From NCBI GenBank assembly GCA_001692895.1, contig KV748187.1, forward strand, positions 3,557 to 67,556: a stretch of DNA of 64,000 bases. The letters run 5' to 3'. Within the stretch, counting starts at the first letter, position 1, and the number at the start of each line of letters is the position of its first letter. Position numbers and translations under genes: made by a program. The notes beneath the pieces are model-generated. The model was not told the DNA's origin, searched no databases, and worked only from the letters and a program-made list of their open reading frames with translations. Source of the DNA: Cenococcum geophilum 1.58. Its lineage: Eukaryota > Ascomycota > Dothideomycetes > Gloniales > Gloniaceae. Below are positions 10,000-22,037 of the stretch, in pieces.

Positions 10000-12480
10000 A
10001 ACCCAAAGAATAATCCAATACCTATACTTAACCTATAACGCCAATTAATCCTAGGAAAATTTAATTTATTAGCCCTAGCCTTAACCCCTAAGGAGACGGA
10101 CACTAATAATATCTTATCTTTTATTAACTATATAACTACAGATAAGTAAACGGAAGGGCTATTACCCATTAAAATCGAAATACGAGACGCTAAGACGTTT
10201 ATAAAAATGGTAGCACGAGACCCTAATAAATACTACCGCCTTCTATAGAACTACTACCTAAAGCTTATATAAGCCGAGATACGTACTACCTAAAATCATA
10301 ATATTATCTAAGACCTATAAGCTTATAAGGCGCTCGCCGATAATATATTAAGAAACTAAAGATAACCTCCGCGTATCTAAACGCGACGTCTAACAGTTAA
10401 AGAAGGCTAAGATTGTACTAATTGCTATAGTTACTAAAAGAGAAGGTATAATTAAATACCTATAATCTTAGCTTAACAAGCACATTTATAACAATGCTAG
10501 ATACCTCTTTACTATATATAACGCCACCTAAGTCTCTACGCCCCTAGTAACTTTACCTACTTAACACTTAATAGAGGGCCAGTGCTAAGCAGCTTTACCT
10601 AATAAAAACCCTTACTAAAGTAGTAATAATAAAAGCTATAATAATCGGACCTAAACTGCTACTATAGGGTCTAATATATGCTACCTTAATCCCCTAGTCT
10701 TTTAGGGAGACCGTAAGGAATACAGCTACTAGAAGATATAAATCCGTAAGAAACTAACTTAAAGCGCCTACCTTTTTCCTATGGAAGACACTAAGATCGG
10801 CTATATTATTAGGCGAATAAAGGGTATACCGTTTAATAGACTCTTTGCCTAATAGGAGACTAGTAGCCCCTAGAAGTGGCAGTCCTACTAAAAAGTCCTT
10901 AACGATATTAACCTAATATACCGCGACTATAACCTACTGGCCACTAACTAAGCTAAACTACGTGCCCTAAAGATAAGCCCTACTAAATTATTTAATAAAT
11001 TCTATATTAAATTCTAGGAATATACCAAAGCCCTTACCTAAGATAATACTAAAGACCAGAAGAACCTCCTTAAAAAAGTTACTTATTACCTTAGTTACAC
11101 AGCCGCCAGCTATAACTATAACGATATTTATAATATAGTAGCAGCTCTATAGAAGATTAAACGACAACTAAATTAGATTACTACTACTAACCCTTACCTA
11201 AAGACCTCTCTATAGAAGCCCCCCGGGCCTACTAAACCTATATATACTAAGCCACTAACGCTTACTATCTTAAGTACTACCGGAACTAATATTAATTTCT
11301 CTATACTAACCTTCCTATAAAAACTCCTAAATAGAGAGCGCGAGCTACTCTAGAAACTAGGACGCTACTATAAATACTATTAAGAAGGCTATTATTACGA
11401 TAACCTAAACTGCCTAATAGCTAGATTTAATAGCTACCGCTTAATACCTAACCTAATACCCTAAACACTAAATATATTACTACGCGCCACTACCATATAA
11501 GATAAAAACGCAGTAATAGTGGTAGAGTTAGATATAGAAACAGAAAACGCTAAGTCCTAGCCCTAAGTCACAGGTTAGGACGCCCTAATAATAAAGGGAT
11601 CTATATATCGGCTTACTTAATAAATAACTCTATAAAGATAAATAGACGGAAATAAATAGTTTTACCTATAATAGGAACTACTGCTAAAAAAACAATATAA
11701 AAGCCGTTCTATAATTAATTACGGAGCTACTAATAAATTTATAGATACCTAATTTATGCGCACTTATAACCTACCTACCTTACCCCTTACTAAAGCCCGC
11801 GCCCTATAACTCGCTAACGGTTAATTATACCATATAAAAGATTACCAATATAGCACAACTCCACCTAGATATAAATAGGCACTAGGAAGAACTCTGGGGC
11901 CTATATTAATACCACTTACCTAACTTACCCTATTATCCTCAGAATAAACTAGCTTAAATAATACAAACCCCGCCATTAACTGGAAGAAGAGAGAAGTAAC
12001 CTTTAACTTTAAATACTATAGAGAGACTTACCTAGGGCATAGTCCTAGCCGCCCTATAATTTACTCCCTAGGATATTAACTAAAGAACCCCTTATTACTA
12101 CCTACCTGATAAACTAACTACTACTATATAAGTACCCGGCCTTCTACCACATAGCACATAAAAAGGCTAGACCGATTACTATATAGCTTCCTAATTATAA
12201 CTATATAAGCTAATAAGAACAGAACTACGTCCTCTATAGTAATAAGGATAGACCATAGTTAACCTTCTAGAAGCGACGCCCCTATAAAACCTCTACAGAC
12301 TTTTATCCTTTAGACTTTAAGAAGTTTATAAAGCTTAAAAAAGGACTTTACCAACAAAGAACTCCGCAAGCTCCTCCCTAGAGAATACTAAACTTTACCA
12401 ATATATACCATAAAAAGAGCGCAGATATACTCCCCTATATTAACCTAATAACTTATACTATTAACATTAAATAAGGAAAA
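10000..12480 (+). pseudogene. gag: Gypsy2 gag and protease region
   Basis: Reading TAA/TAG through, one plus frame runs most of this stretch. A CCHC-type zinc-knuckle relic lies at about 11370-11415 in which several Cys/His positions now read Tyr, as expected from TGT or CAT changing to TAT. An aspartic-protease active site is at 11711-11728, where the family Asp-x-Gly-Ala reads Asn-Tyr-Gly-Ala. The Asp-to-Asn change at 11717 follows a T, so it fits TpG to TpA. The start codon cannot be placed. No product is expected. Confidence 0.7.
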
Positions 12481-15400
12481 ATGCCACCTTATAGAGACCC
12501 TACCTAATATTAAAAGACAAACTTCTAGTTATAAAAAAAGTATATTAACAAGCACCCTTAATAAAGGGAGTTATTCGTCCTAGTATATTACCCAGCAGCC
12601 CCCCTATCCTTCTCGCTAAGAAGCTAGAAGGAGGTATTTAATTCTATATTAACTATAGAGGACTTAACGCTATTATAATCAAAAACCGATACCTAGTACC
12701 GCTTATATATAAGACCCTTAAGCGGCTTAGTTAAGCTAAAATCTATACTAAGCTTAATATTATTACCGCCTTTAACTATCTCTAAATACAGGAAGGTAAT
12801 AAATGGAAAACCGTATTTATATTACGCTTTGGCCAATTTAAATATACCGTTATACCCTTTAGTATATATAACGGCCCAGGCACCTTTTAAAGCTATATTA
12901 ATAACGCCTTATAGGACTACCTTAATAACTTCTGCTCTGCGTACCTAGATAATATACTTATTTATAGCAATAACCCCTTTAAGCATACCAAACACGTTTA
13001 AAAGGTCCTACAGCGCCTTAGGGACGTAGGACTTTATATTAATTTAAAGAAATGCAAATTCTTAGTCATAGAAGTAAAATACCTTAAACTAATTATTACT
13101 ACTAAGGGTGTCCGTATAGACCCCAAGAAGGTATACACAATTACTAAATAGTAAGCCCTTAACTGCATTAAGGACGTATAAGCCTTCCTTAGTTTCGCTA
13201 ACTTCTATTAAAAATTTATATACAACTTCTTAGGCGTAGTAGCACTACTTATAGCAATAATGCGAATAAAGGGCCTTTCTATAAAAGGAAGAAAAACGCA
13301 CCTATGCTTTACCTAAACGCCTAAATATAAGAAGGCGTTCCAAGACCTTAAAAATGCCTTTACTAAAGCACCTATCCTAGCTTACTTTACACTAGGATAA
13401 TAACTCTACCTTAAAACCAACTCCTTAGACCACGTTAACATAGGCGTCCTTTCCTAAATAGGTAATAACGGTTTCCTTTACCTAGTTACATTTTACTCAT
13501 TTAAGCTTATACTATAAGAGTATAACTACGAGATCTATAATAAAGAACTCCTTATAATCATATAAGCGTTTAAAGAATTCTAACTAGAACTCTCCTTAGT
13601 AGAGCCTAACTAGCTAACTAAAGTCCTTACGGACTATCGTAACCTTAAGTACTTTATAACTATAAAGTAGCTAAACTAACGCTAAGTATATTAGAACGAG
13701 TTCCTCTCTAGTTTTAACTTTAAAATTATATATAGACTAGGAGTATAAGGTACTAAACCTAATAGCCTAATACGCCGCTTGCAAGACCTTCCTTAGTCTA
13801 AAGATAACTCCTATAATTAGTTCTAACAACAGATAATTCTAAAAGTATAAAATTTAGCCCTAGGCATACTACCTATAATAGAGCTAACCGTACCCTAGCT
13901 TTATACTATAGAACTAGAGTTACCTCCTAAAATTAATAAGTTTATTACTACGGTATATAACGCCTCTGTTAACCTATTACTATATTAACTTATTACTGTA
14001 AAGACCGCTAGCGCCTATACGCTACCTACTAACCTCTAAAGCTTAGGCCAGATTAATATAGCAGCCTTAGAAATAAAAGAGAATAGGCTCTATTATAGAG
14101 GCCGCCTATTTATCCCTAACTTAGAAAATCTACAACGGCAACTAATCTAAATAGCCCACGACCTCTAATTAAGCGGCTACCTAGGTAAAGGAGGAACCTA
14201 CGAGCTTCTTAGCCAATACTACTTCTAGCCAAAAATAATAGACTTAGTTAAACACTTTATAGGCGCCTGCTATAGTTATAAGCGCGCTAAGGCCTTTAAT
14301 ACAAAGTACTAAGGACTACTGCACCCTCTACTAATACCTATATAACGATGGGCAGATATCGCCATAGATTTCGTTATTAACCTACTACCCTATAAACGAC
14401 ATGGCTATACCTATAAGAACATCCTTATAATAATATACCGACTTATAAAAGAGCGCCACTACGTCCTAACTAAAGGCATAGCCGTTAGCGACGTTACTAA
14501 TGCCTTTCTTAACGAAGTCTACCGACTATATAGGTTACCTAACTTAATTACATCCGACTAAGGCATATAATTTAACTCTAATGTATGGAGATGAATCTAC
14601 TAACGCCTTAGTATCTCTGTTAAGATATCTATATCCTTTTACTATAAAACTACTGAGTAACTAGAAAACGCTAATGCTAGTATAAAAGCGTACCTATAAT
14701 AGGTAGTCGCCTATAGTTAAGATAACTAGGTATATTACCTCCTATTAGGTAAATTTATAGTAAATAACTACGTCTTAACCACTATAGGACTTACCCCGTT
14801 CTTTACGAATAAAGGTTATTACCCTTAATCTAGTATAAAGCTACTAGAACCTATTAATAAGAAACTACTATATAGAAAACGCCTTAAGATACTACTTACT
14901 AACTAGCATACAAACCGTATAAAAAATCTACTCGACTACTATAAGGGAGAAATAGCCTAGGCTTAAGTAAAGTAGGCCTACTTCGCCAACCGTTATAAAA
15001 CGCCACCACTAGAGATACGTGTTAGCGACTAGGTATGGCTAGATATACGTAATATCTCTATATAGAGGCCTATACAGTTACTTAATTATAAGAACCTCGG
15101 CCCCTATTTAATTAAACGAGTTATTAATAGGGGAGCTATATATAAGCTAGAACTCTTACCTACCCTAGCCACCCGTAGGATATAGCCCGTATTTTACCTA
15201 TAGCTACTATACCTCTATTAGCCTAACCCCTTACCGGGGCAGATATAGCCTAAACTCCTACTAGTACTAATTTAAGATAAGAACAAAGATAAGAACTACA
15301 AGGAATGGACCGTTAAACAAATTATTAACTCTAAATACTTTAGCAAAGGCAGAGGACGATGGCTCTACTATAGAGCTATATATATAGGATTTAATATAGA

Positions 15401-15500
15401 TTAGCTAGAATAGCAACTATAGGAAGACTTCGAAAATGCAAAGGATCTAATTAGCGACTTTTACTACGCGAACCTATAGAAACCGGGCCTAAGTAGAGAC
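12480..15500 (+). pseudogene. pol: Gypsy2 pol: RT, RNase H, integrase, chromodomain
   Basis: RT palm motifs run from about 12640. The metal-binding Tyr-x-Asp-Asp box at 12942-12953 reads YLDN, and the upstream motif-A Asp reads Asn (TKLN). RNase H follows, then the integrase zinc-binding region (about 14100-14290). The integrase core has Asp at about 14349 (RWAD), a second Asp near 14550 (TSDQG) and a Glu-bearing helix near 14655. At 15302-15490 a chromodomain-like segment is readable (WTVKQI, RGRWLYYRA, DFENA). Chromodomains of this group bind methylated histone H3 and direct integration to heterochromatin. Dozens of TAA/TAG codons break the frame. Confidence 0.85.
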
Positions 15501-15825
15501 TTTATACCTAATCCTCTATAGGAACCCTTATAGAGTTAAACTATTATACATTATCACGTAAGGGCAAATTACCGTTAGATTACCGTTAGATTGCGGTAAA
15601 GTACAATTATATAACTAGAATATTGTTAAGATGTCTAGGAACTTTAACTGGCGGTTAAAGTTATTTTATTAGTTAGATTCTTAGATGCTAAGCCTATTAT
15701 ATAACGGTGTTTTAAGCCTTTAGTATAATACCCCCCTTTTCTTTCTTTTCTATACTTTAAGTGTCCCTTCTATATATATATAGTAACCAGGATCGCCGGA
15801 GCTCCGCTCTATAGGGGGGGTGTAG
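15501..15825 (+). other. Gypsy2 3' leader with shared hairpin motif and purine tract
   Basis: Non-coding. Contains direct repeats ATTACCGTTAG at 15570-15595, a hairpin AACTTTAACTGGCGGTTAA (15642-15664) followed by a TAGTTAGATTC block that is also found at 41115 and 53305, and the polypurine tract just before the 3' LTR. Confidence 0.6.
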
Positions 15826-16015
15826 TGTACAGAACCCACCGTAGGGGCCTATATGTAGAGGCCCCGTGCTCTCGCGTATACCTTGCGTACCAGCTTATGT
15901 CAGCTACGCGTAGGCATATTACCTCCTCTACGCCCTCGACCCTTACGATTAAATTGCGTAACGTCTATAGACCCTCGAAATATACACTTTATAGCTACTG
16001 CCCCCGTCCGTGACA
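15826..16015 (+). repeat. 3' LTR of Gypsy2
   Basis: TGTACAGAACCC ... CCCCGTCCGTGACA, less decayed than the 5' LTR (it keeps TGTCAGC where the other has lost TG). The 62-codon open frame inside it is accidental. The end GTGACA is set by the TG...CA rule and by the start of LINE sequence at 16016. Confidence 0.82.
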
Positions 16016-16744
16016 AATATCGCAAGATAGGTAGATATTAAGTAAAAACGATGCTAAAAGAAGCGGTAAAAGTAGAGAGGAACTAGTAGAGCACCCTATA
16101 AATAATATAACTTTCCCTAATATAAAGGACAGATAAAGGCAAAATTTAAAGCCGCCTTTTTATAGATAGAGATCTTAGAACTAAACGTTATCTAGCAAGC
16201 ATCTATATCCTAAATACTATATTATACTATACTATGTATAAATAGCCTATATAGTTAGTAACGCTATAATAATACTCTTCTATAACTACTATATAGAAAA
16301 GACTAGCTATTTGCTATGGCGGGTATAAATAAAATTACCTAAATACTATTATAAGTAGGCTATATAAAAGTAATAAAATTTATGGTTAGAAGTCCTTTAG
16401 TAGTTCAAGATAGTATAAGATCTAATAGGAGACATAGGGATACGCCCCTTTTTAGCCCCTTAGGGACTAAACAACCCTACTAAGCTAAAGGCGGCTATAG
16501 GCGACTACTATACCCCTACACCCCCTAGACCTTCTAAATACCTTAAAGTAATATAAAAGGTAAAATATAAAAGTAAATAGGCTAGGCGTTAGGTAGAGTG
16601 CGTAAGACTACTAAAAGATACACCTAGGTTTTCCTTTATGGGATTTTTCCATAAATAGAAGGTAGAAGCCTATATAGACCTATAAAGGGACTAAATTAGG
16701 CAAAAATAGAATAATAAAAATAATATAATAGCTAGGATATAATA
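16016..16744 (+). mobile_element. LINE-like remnant copy E, right part
   Basis: Continuation of 9193-9642. The reverse complement matches 6180-6950 of copy A, including AGGTCTATATAGG, the CCTTAGGGACTA block and the ATCTAATAGGAG block. It ends at about 16744, where copy B starts, so two LINE copies lie head to tail. Confidence 0.6.
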
Positions 16745-18195
16745 GTCCTAGAATTTATAGATAATATAAACCAATTATATAGGGAAATATAGTGGTAGAA
16801 AACAATACTAGGCTAAACTAGGCATATAATAGGTACATTATATAGGCAAAACAATATAGCGCTAAATTCGTACTAGAAATTACTAGTTTATCTACTTTAT
16901 AAGGGAAAAAGGGTAAGTAGCGACCTAGCCTTAAATAGTAAATATCTAGAGCTGCGAAGTAAAACTAGAAGCTACCCCTTAGGTCCTAGGGTTTAAATAG
17001 ACTCTAGGTTAAACTAAAACAAGTATATTATATAGCGACTTATAGAGAAGTAGTAGTATTTTTGGAGTATTATAATTACTACTTTAAATAACCTCTTTTA
17101 AATAATACGCCTATATAGTAGTAGTAAGGCTAATAATGCTATACGGCTTTAAATCTAGGGTTAGGCTTTAAGGTACTAGTAAAAAGCTCCCTTAGCGCCT
17201 ACTAGTTAAGCTATAAAACTAGTACCTATAATAGAACTATAGGGGCCTATAGAAGGAATACCTACACGCTATACTAGAACGCGGCAAAGTAGTAGTTCTA
17301 CTACTAGATTATATATAGTAACTTAAACTACTAATATAAGAGAGTTATAGTATAAGGTAAGCTCTAATAGAGAATAATATATATATGAACGAGCATATAT
17401 ATATAAGAAAGCGATACGCCCTTTAAAGAGGTATTACGCCTAAATATACTAGCTAGGAAGTTACTATAAATATTAAAGAGAGAAAAGAAATATAAAAACT
17501 ATAGCTTACTACAGCTAGGCAGACTATACATATACCTAGTAGACAGCGCCTATAATGGTAAATAGAGGCTAAAGTATAATATAGATAGAAATCTACAATA
17601 CATTATAGGATAGGCAAACGATTTTAAATAGTACGCACATAATAAAAAGGAGTAGGTAAGAAATTATGCGCGTTAAGAAGCACCTATAGTATAAAGCGTT
17701 AAAGAACCCCTATATCTACTATAGATAAAGGTTTTAGTCGCTTAATATACGCTTAAGTATCAAATTATCTTACCTTAATATACAAATACCTCATATATAT
17801 ACGGGTGCCTATTTAGTTAGTACGCTATATATTACTATTCTATAGTTACCGCTTAGTAAGGGACTAGCTACTTACTAGTAGAGGTATAAACAATATTACC
17901 TAAATACTCTCTATAAGTAGAGGCCTATAGGTAGTAATAAGATAGCTTATAGGTTAAGAAGTTCTTTAATAGTTCTAAATAGTATATAAGATCTAATAGG
18001 AGGATACTAAAGGGTACTCCCTTTTCTAGCCCCTTAAAGACTAAATATCCCTACTTAGCTATAGGTAGTACGGTAGCGAATTACTAGATACTTTTACTAC
18101 CCCCCCTCTAAATCTTTTAATATACCTAAAAAATATAGTATATAAGGTAGACCTAAAGATATAAAGATATATTAGTTTAGTAAAGGCAAAATATA
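16745..18195 (+). mobile_element. LINE-like remnant copy B with reverse-transcriptase tail
   Basis: Reads on the plus strand with TAA/TAG as sense codons. At 17130-17330 a peptide resembling the C-terminal part of LINE reverse transcriptases can be followed (SYKTSTYNRTIGAYRRN), and the next part (LER, VVLLLDYI) is in another frame, so there is at least one frameshift. The 5' end is missing, as is common for LINEs. Its 3' end at about 18195 abuts the satellite cluster. The family is assigned by motif only; I cannot place a clade. Confidence 0.55.
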
Positions 18196-18544
18196 TAAAA
18201 CTACATCGGCAAAATATGGTACCCTTTCAATGGCCTCAATGGTTGGTGGTTGACGCAATTGGCGCGCAGTTGAGGTCATTTGGCAACTTAACCGACTAGC
18301 CTATGTCGTGTTTTTTTAACACGTAGCCTGCGCGCAGCCTACGCGCAACCTGCGCGTAACCTGCGCGTAACCTGCCAGCAATCTACGCATTTGGCAACCA
18401 TAATTATATTTACCTCTTTTATACTAATANCATATTTTAAATAAATAAAAGCTATTTTAAAGCTATTTATAAGGCTAGCAAAATAAATATTATTATTTTA
18501 GATAATTTAATATAATATAGCGATGGTTTTCTTCTACCTATCTA
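18196..18544. other. Non-coding junction with GC-rich short repeats
   Basis: Starts with a GC-normal segment (CTTTCAATGGCCTCAATGG, TTGGTGGTTG). At 18320-18375 is a short tandem of CCTGCGCGTAA-type 11-12-bp words, bounded by two TTTGGCAAC words (18279 and 18390). An AT-rich stretch follows up to the next satellite. No gene is visible. Confidence 0.45.
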
Positions 18545-18985
18545 CTGTACCTATTGACTTACCTACCTGCCTATATCGCCTACCTATCTATATCTACCTA
18601 CCTATTTACATCGCCTACCTATCTACATCTACCTGTCTGCATTTGCCTACCTATCTGCATCTGCCTACCTATCTATATTTACCTACCTATTAGTATCTAC
18701 CTACCTATCTACATCTACTTACCTGTCTGTATCTACTTACCTATCTATATCTGCCTACCTGTCTATATCTACTTATCTACATTTACCTACCTATTTATAT
18801 CTGCCTACTCGTTAGCATCTACCTACCTATCTGTATCTGCTTGCCTATCTATATTTACTTACCTATTTGCATCTACCTGCTTATCTATATCTGCTTACCT
18901 GTCTATATCTATTTACCTATCTATATCTACCTACCTGTTAGTATCTACCTATTTATATCTACCTGTCTATACTACCTTAATTCGA
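18545..18985 (+). repeat. CTAC/CTAT/CTGC-rich minisatellite
   Basis: Tandem CCTACCTATCTACATCTA-like units of about 18-24 bp made of CTAC, CTAT and CTGT words. The 147-codon open frame across it (Tyr/Leu/Pro/Ile/Ser repeats) is a repeat artefact. A similar but shorter array of opposite orientation (GGACAGGTAGGACAGG) is at 47755-47910. Confidence 0.88.
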
Positions 18986-19004
18986 TTAATTAATTAAATT
19001 GTTT

Positions 19005-19860
19005 ATAGTGTTGGCTGGCTAGTCGTTATTGTCTAGCGACGGTTGTCTGGCTCTGGTAACGGTTGTCTAGTTCTGGCAACGGTCGTCTAGCTGGCGACGG
19101 TCGTCTGGTTCTGGCGACGGTTATCTGGGCTAGTCGTTATTGTCTAGCGACGGTTGTCTGGCTCTGGTAACGGTTGTCTAGTTCTGGCAACGGTCGTCTA
19201 GCTGGCGACGGTCGTCTGGTTCTGGCGACGGTTATCTGGCGCTAGCAACGGTTGTCTAGTTCTGGTGACGGTTGTCTGGCTTTAGCAACGGTCGTCTGGT
19301 TCTGGTAACGGTTGTCTGGCTAGTGACGGTTGTCTAGTTCTGGCGATGGTCGTCTGGTTCTAGCGACGGTTGTCTGGTTCTGGCGACGGTCGTCTGGCTC
19401 TGGCAACGGTTGTCTGGTTCTGGTAATGGTTGTCTGGCTAGCGACGGTTGTCTGGTTTTGGCGACGGTCGTTTGGCACTGGTAACGGTTGTCTGGTTCTG
19501 GCGACGGTTGTCTAGCTCTGGCAATGGTTATTTGGTTCTGGTAACGGTCGTCTAGCTGGCGACGGTCGTCTAGTTCTGGCGATGGTCGTCTGGCGCTGGC
19601 AACGGTCGTCTAGTTCTGGCGAGTCGTCTGGCGCTGGCAACGGTCGTCTAGTTCTGGCGACGGTTGTCTGGCTCTGGTAACGGTTGTCTGGTTCTGGTAA
19701 CGGTCGTCTAGCTGGCGACGGTCGTCTGGTTCTGGCGATAGTCGTCTAGTTCTGGCGACGGTTGTTTGGCTGGCGATGGTCGTTTGGTTCTAGTAACGGT
19801 TATCTGGTTCTAGCGACGGTCGTCTAGTTCTAGCAACGGTCCTCTGCTGGCTGCCGTTCT
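19005..19860 (+). repeat. GGTCGTCTGGTTCTGGCGAC minisatellite
   Basis: About 40 tandem units of 16-20 bp, for example GGCGACGGTTGTCTGGTTCT and GGTAACGGTTGTCTAG. A duplicated stretch (19015-19128 repeated at 19131-19230) shows local amplification. The reverse complement of two to three units is at 47455-47515. The ORF at 19330-19515 is a by-product. Confidence 0.92.
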
Positions 19861-19972
19861 GGTGCCTCCCTAGGTAGGGAGGATATAAAGAAGGAAGAAA
19901 GGGTAAAAAATAAGGTGGTTATATAGGGTAGAGGTACGTGTAGAGGCTATTGGGAATATAGCGGGGACCCGA
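19861..19972 (+). repeat. Link segment between two satellites
   Basis: Contains GGTGCCTCCCTAGG, a purine-rich AAGAAGGAAGAAAGGG, and GGGAATATAGCGGGGACCCGA. The same landmarks in inverted order occur at 47320-47440 (TCGGGTCCCCGCTATATTCC, then CTTCCTTCC, then GGAGGCACC). This shows that more than a short satellite unit is shared between the two loci. Confidence 0.75.
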
Positions 19973-20380
19973 TACAGAGCTTCGTGTAGAGCCTCTATAC
20001 GTAGAGCTTTGTGTAGAGCCTTGTGTAGAGCCTCTATACGCAAAGCTTCTCGTAGAGCCTTATGTAGAGCCTCTGTACGCAGAGCTTCGCGTAGAGCCTC
20101 GCGTAAAGCCTTGTGTAGAGCCTTGTGTAGAGCTTTATACAGAGCTTCGTGCAGAGCTTTGTGTAGAGCTTCGTATAAAGCTTCGTGCAGAGCTTCGTGC
20201 AAAGCTTTGTGTAGAGCTTCGTATAGAGCCTTTGTACGTAGAGCTTTGTGTAGAGCCTTATAAAGAGCCTTATATAAAGCTTTATGCAGAGCTTTATATA
20301 GAGCCTCTATGCGTAGAGCTTTGTGCAGAGCCTCTGTATATAGAGCTTTGTGTAGAGCCTTATGTAGAGCCTCTAAGTAA
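19973..20380 (+). repeat. GAGCTTCGTGTA satellite array
   Basis: Same 12-bp family as 5331-5800, here mostly GTAGAGCTTTGT, GTAGAGCCTTAT and CAGAGCTTCGTG, with TA richer than the 5-kb array. The open frames on both strands (84 and 110 codons) are repeat translations (Arg-Ala-Leu-Cys on plus; His-Glu-Ala-Leu on minus). Confidence 0.9.
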
Positions 20381-20504
20381 TAAGACTATAAGATTATATG
20401 AGATTGTATAAGATTATATAGGATTATATATAATAGTTAAATATATAGCATATAACTTTACCTTAATTGCACGTTAAGAAATATACAGTTAGCTTTTAAA
20501 GTTG

Positions 20505-20985
20505 TTAAGTAGGTTAACTATATATTAAGTTAGTTAAATTATATATTAAGTAAGTTAACTGTATATTAAGTTAGTTAAATTACATATTAAGTAGGTCAAC
20601 TACGTATTAAGTTAGTTAAATTGTATATTAAGTAGGTTAATTGCATGTTAAGTTAGTTAAATTATATATTAAGTAGGTCAACTGCGTGTTAAGTTAGTTA
20701 AATTGCATGTTAAGTAGGTTAACTGTATATTAAGTTAGTTAAATTATATATTAAGTAGGTCAACTGCGTGTTAAGTTAGTTAAATTATATATCAAGTAGG
20801 TTAACTGCGTGTTGAGTTAGTTAAATTATATATTAAGTAGGTTAACTGCGTGTTAAGTTGGTTAAATTATATGTTAAGTAGGTTAACTACGTGTTAAGTT
20901 AGTTAAATTGCATATTAAGTTGGTTAATTGCGTATTAAGTTGGTCAATTGCGTGTCAAGTTAGTCAAATTGTATGTTAATTACGC
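20505..20985 (+). repeat. 41-bp TTAAGTTAGTTAAATT minisatellite
   Basis: About eleven copies of a two-part unit: TTAAGTTAGTTAAATTATAT followed by TTAAGTAGGTTAACTGCGTG. Variation is mainly G/A and C/T at CG and TG sites (TGCGTG, TATATA, TACGTA), consistent with mild C-to-T decay of individual units. Confidence 0.9.
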
Positions 20986-21044
20986 GAAACGCGAAAACCA
21001 AAGTCTACTTGAATCTCATCCTGCGAATATTTTCCCGATGTAGC

Positions 21045-22037
21045 TAAAAGGAAATACTTAGGGTTTTCCCTTTATAGGAAAAGGCCCTATAAAGGGAAAA
21101 TCCTAAGTATTTCCTTTTAGTTAGTTTTATATATTCTACCTTTACTAAACTAATATATCTTTATATCTTTAGGTCTACCTTATATACTATACTTTTTAGG
21201 TATATTAGAAGATCTAGGGGGGGTAATAGGAGTATCTAGTAATTTATTAGCGTACTATCTACAGCTAGGCAGCGGTATTTAGTCTCTAAGGGGCTAAAAG
21301 GGGTATATCCTTTAGTGTTCTCCTATTATATCTTATATACTATTTAGAACTACTAAAAAACTCCTTAGCCTATAAGCTATATTAATACTACTTATAGGCC
21401 ACTACTTATAGAGAGTATAAATAATATAATTTATACCTATATTAGTAAATAGCTAGTACCTTACTAAGTAGTAGCTATAGAAAAGTAGTATATAGTATAC
21501 TAACTAAATAGGCTATCTATAAGTGTATTAAGGTATAGTATTTAGAATATAGATACTTATTAGCTATATATTTAGGCTTAAAATCTCTATCTATAAGTAG
21601 GAAGGCGGATATAGATTTTACCTTTATTAGTCCTTTATATAGGAGGAGTATTAGTATTAAACTATAGGGTATCTATTATAGCTACGTCTTATATTTTTAC
21701 TACCTCCTTCTATTATCGCTTCTATTTAAGGTCTACCTATTTTGTAATAAGTATAGTAGATCTCATATCTATATTAATAACCTCTTATCCTCTATTACTA
21801 TAGTAGTACTCTACTAGTATTAGCGCTAGGTCTCCACCTAGTAAGCTAGTAGTTCCTATATTTTCTTTTCTTTCTTTATTACCTATAGGTAGAGGGCTTC
21901 CTAGCTAGTATACTTAGGCGTATTACCTTTTTAAGGGGCCTTTAATCTTTAAATATACGTTTTAGTATTTAGTATATATTTTTCTTTTACTAAGTAGCCC
22001 CTTATACCTATAACTATTCTCTATATAGTAGTTATAT
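21045..22037 (-). mobile_element. LINE-like remnant copy D, 3' part
   Basis: Collinear with copy A (6230-7260) in the same orientation, e.g. the AGGTCTACCTTATATACTATAC region and TAGTCTCTAAGGGGCTA. It begins with a near-perfect 34-bp-arm palindrome at about 21046-21121, where copy A has only one arm. A solo LTR interrupts it at 22038 and LINE sequence resumes at 22288. Confidence 0.6.

Larger units (their letters stand above)
9643..16015 (+). mobile_element. Full-length chromodomain Ty3/Gypsy retrotransposon, RIP-degraded (Gypsy2)
   Basis: Two related LTRs of about 190 bp bracket gag, protease, reverse transcriptase (RT), RNase H, integrase and a C-terminal chromodomain in that order on the plus strand, which is the chromovirus layout. 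The 3' LTR is preceded by a purine tract (ATAGGGGGGG, 15811-15820). Nearly all in-frame stops are TAA/TAG. The flanks are ATATA and AATAT; both are AT-rich and a perfect TSD is not evident. It sits inside a LINE copy (9193-9642 and 16016-16745). Confidence 0.88.

Noticed and set aside
18554-18997. 147-codon Tyr/Leu/Pro-rich ORF
   Set aside because: Translation of the CTAC/CTAT minisatellite.
18545-20985. CRISPR array
   Set aside because: Units are contiguous or irregular with no unique constant-length spacers, there are no cas genes, and the context is fungal.
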